Shown: positions 61,122 to 64,000 of the stretch, piece after piece | How positions within the stretch are numbered: position 1 is the first letter of the stretch | Layout: each line of letters starts with the position of its first letter | Assembly (NCBI GenBank): GCA_040382095.1 | Contig: JBEIGB010000006.1 | Coordinates: forward strand, 10,664-74,663 | DNA length: 64,000 nt | Source: JADJPL01 sp040382095 | GTDB lineage: Bacteria > Bacteroidota > Bacteroidia > Chitinophagales > Saprospiraceae | Direction of reading: 5' to 3' | The notes under the pieces: model-generated | The model's database searches: none | Told to the model about the DNA's origin: nothing | What the model saw: only the letters and a program-made list of their open reading frames with translations | Translations under genes and position numbers: made by a program

Positions 61122-61703
61122 TCAGGGCCGGATCTGCAGCATCTTTAATGCTTCCCCGACGCAGCGGACTGCAGCACGAAAGCCCTCCTGTTGCGGGCCG
61201 CTCAATTCGATGGTATGTTTGTACGTGCGGTAATTAATCCTGATTTTTGCAATTTTCAAATGGGTCAAAGCATAAAATAAATCCAAGGGTACCACACAAG
61301 TGTGCTGATACAACCGCATATTCGTATTCGAATCAAATATCCCCTGATCAGAAAAATTCACCAGCTCGATGATCTGGTTATCATCAAGCATGAGTAAGAC
61401 ATTATAGTCATTGTCCACCCGAAGATATTCCCTTTCCTGTACGGCGACAATCAGGAAGAAAGCATGGATACTGTCACGCTCCGAATAAGAAAACATCAGT
61501 TTGCCCTCTTCTACCATCTTTGGCCCATCCGCTGTCTCAAAATTGCTTGGGATGATGTACCCGATATTTATCGGTTTTGAAGCTACTGTACGGGTACTGT
61601 CGAATTCATCTATCTTGTCGTGGATCAAATTACACTGCCCGCAAGCCTGTACTGCAATTATCCACCCCATTAGCCCCCCTAACAATACACGCAAATATTT
61701 CAT
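61122..61703 (-). CDS. Secreted protein of unknown function
   Basis: It encodes 193 residues with an N-terminal signal (MKYLRVLLGGLMGWIIAVQ) ending near ACGQC. Two Cys residues follow closely; AVQAC might be a lipobox. The body is a mixed alpha/beta domain with no family I recognise. It is convergent with the GH13 gene, 61 bp apart, and a CCCTGAC/GTCAGGG hairpin (61112-61127) at the join may terminate both. Confidence 0.7.
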   Translation of the reverse strand: MKYLRVLLGGLMGWIIAVQACGQCNLIHDKIDEFDSTRTVASKPINIGYIIPSNFETADGPKMVEEGKLMFSYSERDSIHAFFLIVAVQEREYLRVDNDYNVLLMLDDNQIIELVNFSDQGIFDSNTNMRLYQHTCVVPLDLFYALTHLKIAKIRINYRTYKHTIELSGPQQEGFRAAVRCVGEALKMLQIRP

Positions 61704-61849
61704 AGCTATCCAATGGTTAGAAAATAGACTTGTCGCGATGGGTAAACGTACCTGAAAAACAGCCTTTTCAACCTACGATAATCCCTGCTACAACAAGTCT
61801 GACGAGAATGTCTGATAGGTGGTCTGTTTTCAGTTTATCGCCCCGAAAA

Positions 61850-62010
61850 TATTCCAAGGCGGTCTCATGAGTCGTTTTTTGGTACTACACGCCAAATAAA
61901 AACCTGAATTGTGTCTTTTTTTCCATTTTGCTTCACAAAATCGAAAAAAAGACACAATTCAATAGCACATTTTCCCACCGAAGGCGGAAATTATTATCGG
62001 AAAGGCCGCT
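61850..62010. repeat. Palindromic element with 26-bp arms
   Basis: Inverted arms at 61905-61930 and 61936-61961 differ at one of 26 positions and enclose a 5-base loop (CTTCA). The centre CATTTTGCTTCACAAAATCG is the family core. Degenerate ends lie outside (GGCGGTCTCATGAGTCG near 61858 and CCGAAGGCGGAAATTATTATC near 61979). It occupies the 351-base gap before the adhesin gene's 3' end; the rest of the gap (61704-61849) shows no gene. Confidence 0.7.
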
Positions 62011-62054
62011 GCACAGGAACCGTTGGTGAAAACCAAAGATAACCCCGCCGATAT

Positions 62055-64000
62055 CTAACGAATCAAAGAAATACTGCCACTCTTCTTAAATTCGGCTCCA
62101 TTGGGACAAAGCACATACACATAATAACCATATACGTCCGGTGGTAGTTGACGCCCCCGGTAAGTACCGTCCCAGCCAACTTGCGGATCCCGCGTATCAA
62201 AAACCTCCTGGCCCCACCGATTGTAAATAATCATACGCATTTCTTGGTAATCTTTCAACCTGGCATACAGGATATCGTTGATATTGTCCCCATTAGGCGT
62301 AAACGCGTTGGGCACGAAAGGTTCTACGCACTCCTCGACAACCAACGTAATACTCAGGGTGTCCACACAGCCTGCCTTACTCACAGTCGCCACATAAGTA
62401 GTCGTTTTGTCAGGGCTTGCCGAAACAGCGGCACCATTGGTATTACCTAACCCGGTAGAAGGCGACCATGCGACTGTACAGTCCTGGCAACCTCGCACGG
62501 TAAGGGTGGTTGTCTCCCCTTCTTTAATCGGGTTCTTCGCCGCTTCAATCGTGAGGATGGATGGAAGATTCAGTACCTCCAACCGCGTATTAAACGTAGC
62601 GGAACATCCAGCCTGATTCGTCACCACAACGCTGACCGTGGCGCCTGTCTGGGCACGGATAATAGCAGTCGGCCCTGCATTGGGGTCAGAAATGATCAGG
62701 TTGGAGGGCGACCACCGATAGCTGAGTGTTTGACCAGGGTCCCCATTCGTTACCGTGATGTCTTTTCTGTCGTCCGGCAAACATGCGGTAATGCTGGCAG
62801 GAACGCTTGCAAGCAACGGGAATGCCCGGATGGCAACAGAATCAATTTCAACGCATCCTAAGGCATCTGTTGTCCTGAGGTAAAAGAGATTATTCCCTCG
62901 GGTAAGATTAACCGCCTGGCGCACATTTTCCCCGATAATAGTGCTAAAATTCCGCTGGGCCGACCACTGGAAGCGTACGGCATTTATCGCACTGCCCTGC
63001 ACCGTAAAAGTGCCCACGCTGCACAATGTGGTATCCTTACCGGCATCCGCATCCATGGCCGGAGAAATATTGATGCGTACAGGATAAGAAAACTGACATC
63101 TCCCCGTAGAATCCCTGATCGTCACAGCGTAAATCTGAGGGGTACTCACAGTCAAAATCGGATTAGGAACGTTAGCCGCGTTCAAACCTGTAGCGGGTGA
63201 CCAGAAATAGGAGAAATTATTATTGCCTTTAGGATTTATAGGTGTCGGAACATTTTTACAAACAGTTATGACCGTATCCGGACCGACTGCAAGGAAATCA
63301 GGTAAAACAACCTGTACCGTAAAGGTCTGGCTGCAGTTATTGAGCGGGCCGCTGATCCGCACCTGGTACGTACGGCCAACTGTCGTCGTCACCGTCGGGT
63401 TCGGTACATCCGTAGCGCTCAGCCCCGTCGCAGGCGTCCACTCGTACTTATAAAGAGAATCGCCCCGGGGGTTCAACGATGTTGCAATGCCTTCACAGAC
63501 AACTATCCTCGGGGAAGGAGCTACCGATGGAAAATCCGCTGCCCTTACCTGTATTGTAAACGTCTCGCCACAATTATTCAACAAATCGCTGATCCGAACC
63601 TGGTACGTCCGGTCAACTGTCGTCGTCACCAATGGGTTCGGTACGTCCGTAGCGCTCAGCCCCGTCGCAGGCGTCCACACATATTTATACAGCGGGTCCC
63701 CTTTCGGGTTCAGCGGCGTCGCAATACCAGGGCATACCACCATCACAGGTACCGGCGCAACCGGCGGGAAATTCGCCGCCTTAACCTGTATCGTAAACGT
63801 CTCGCTGCAATTATTCAACAAATCGCTGATCCGAACCTGGTACGTCCGGTCAACTGTCGTCGTCACCGATGGGTTCGGTACGTCCGTCGCGCTCAGCCCC
63901 GTCGCAGGCGTCCACACATATTTATACAGCGGGTCCCCTTTCGGGTTCAGCGGCGTCGCAATCCCAGGGCATACCACCATCGCAGGTACCGGCGCAACCG
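62055..64000 (-). CDS. Repeat-rich adhesin with gliding-motility/T9SS C-terminal domain (5' end beyond window)
   Basis: The frame stays open past the right edge: codons before the ATG at 63980 continue the repeat pattern, so the true start lies outside. At least 648 residues are visible. The first part is a tandem array of 79-residue units (237 bp each), beginning near MVVCPGIATPLNPKGD and ending near TFTIQV; two are almost identical and two more diverged. PKD/Ig-like segments follow. The last 90 residues are the gliding motility-associated C-terminal domain: FVPNAFTPNGDNINDILY, YNRWGQEVF, GWDGTYRGRQLPPDVYGYYV. This is a T9SS sorting signal for surface delivery. Its role is probably adhesion or motility. 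Confidence 0.92.
   Translation of the reverse strand, partial: VAPVPAMVVCPGIATPLNPKGDPLYKYVWTPATGLSATDVPNPSVTTTVDRTYQVRISDLLNNCSETFTIQVKAANFPPVAPVPVMVVCPGIATPLNPKGDPLYKYVWTPATGLSATDVPNPLVTTTVDRTYQVRISDLLNNCGETFTIQVRAADFPSVAPSPRIVVCEGIATSLNPRGDSLYKYEWTPATGLSATDVPNPTVTTTVGRTYQVRISGPLNNCSQTFTVQVVLPDFLAVGPDTVITVCKNVPTPINPKGNNNFSYFWSPATGLNAANVPNPILTVSTPQIYAVTIRDSTGRCQFSYPVRINISPAMDADAGKDTTLCSVGTFTVQGSAINAVRFQWSAQRNFSTIIGENVRQAVNLTRGNNLFYLRTTDALGCVEIDSVAIRAFPLLASVPASITACLPDDRKDITVTNGDPGQTLSYRWSPSNLIISDPNAGPTAIIRAQTGATVSVVVTNQAGCSATFNTRLEVLNLPSILTIEAAKNPIKEGETTTLTVRGCQDCTVAWSPSTGLGNTNGAAVSASPDKTTTYVATVSKAGCVDTLSITLVVEECVEPFVPNAFTPNGDNINDILYARLKDYQEMRMIIYNRWGQEVFDTRDPQVGWDGTYRGRQLPPDVYGYYVYVLCPNGAEFKKSGSISLIR
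63033..64000 (-). repeat. 237-bp tandem coding repeats
   Basis: Unit boundaries in the adhesin gene recur exactly every 237 bases (63980, 63743, 63506, 63269). The two outermost units are nearly identical in DNA; the inner two are more diverged. The array continues beyond the window. Confidence 0.9.

Overview
The window is chromosomal DNA of a Bacteroidota bacterium, most likely a member of the Saprospiria. The evidence is a type IX secretion (T9SS) type A sorting domain, a gliding-motility type C-terminal sorting domain, a SecA of about 1,100 residues with a terminal SEC-C zinc motif, recurrent TAnnTTTG promoter boxes, few visible Shine-Dalgarno sequences, and DUF6089-type and PorE-like envelope proteins. 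No phage, plasmid, CRISPR or complete insertion sequence was seen.

Layout. Positions 1-5954 (minus strand) hold a T9SS-sorted protein followed by three tandem paralogues of a secreted fibre-like protein; the last is cut by the window edge. Positions 6477-9412 hold a membrane-tethered AraC-type protein and the GDP-fucose genes gmd and fcl. Positions 9716-13617 are the rplM-rpsI-rpsB-tsf-pyrH translation block. Positions 13687-24777 hold a penicillin-acylase-like hydrolase, two ArsR repressors, tsaB, prfA with an amidohydrolase, and cutC behind a large Omp85-like outer-membrane fusion. Positions 24980-35602 hold an MBL hydrolase, secA, a lipoprotein, tRNA-Cys, a TerC protein, a universal stress protein, a GHMP kinase and rpsA. 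Positions 35881-45472 hold lipid and hydrocarbon genes (acyl-CoA ligase, alkane monooxygenase with a divergent flavin/2Fe-2S reductase, a GH3-type acyl-adenylating protein) plus an OmpA/PorE-like anchor and a LysE exporter. Positions 45544-58905 hold a DUF6089 protein, an IorAB-type molybdenum hydroxylase, a cell-wall group (PBP1A, a serine hydrolase with a residual GH3 C domain, DacB), an orphan 7-TM protein, a CoA transferase and dinB. Positions 59201-64000 hold a GH13 maltodextrin enzyme, a small secreted protein and a repeat-rich T9SS adhesin cut by the right edge.

The genes fall into functional groups. Translation genes dominate 9.7-13.6 kb and recur as prfA, tsaB, tRNA-Cys and rpsA. Envelope and secretion genes recur throughout. 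The alkB-reductase-acyl-CoA ligase neighbourhood could take an alkane to an alcohol and activate the resulting fatty acid, although no alcohol or aldehyde dehydrogenase is present here.

The most unusual non-coding signal is a family of nested palindromic elements: ends like GAGGCTGTCTCATAAGT, internal GGCGGC hairpins, and a core like GATTTTGCTTCGCAAAATC. They sit in at least six intergenic gaps, one of them inside the ribosomal block between rpsB and tsf. The most unusual coding signal is the tandem paralogue array, whose members share their flanks but differ in a hydrophobic Gly/Ala-rich middle segment.
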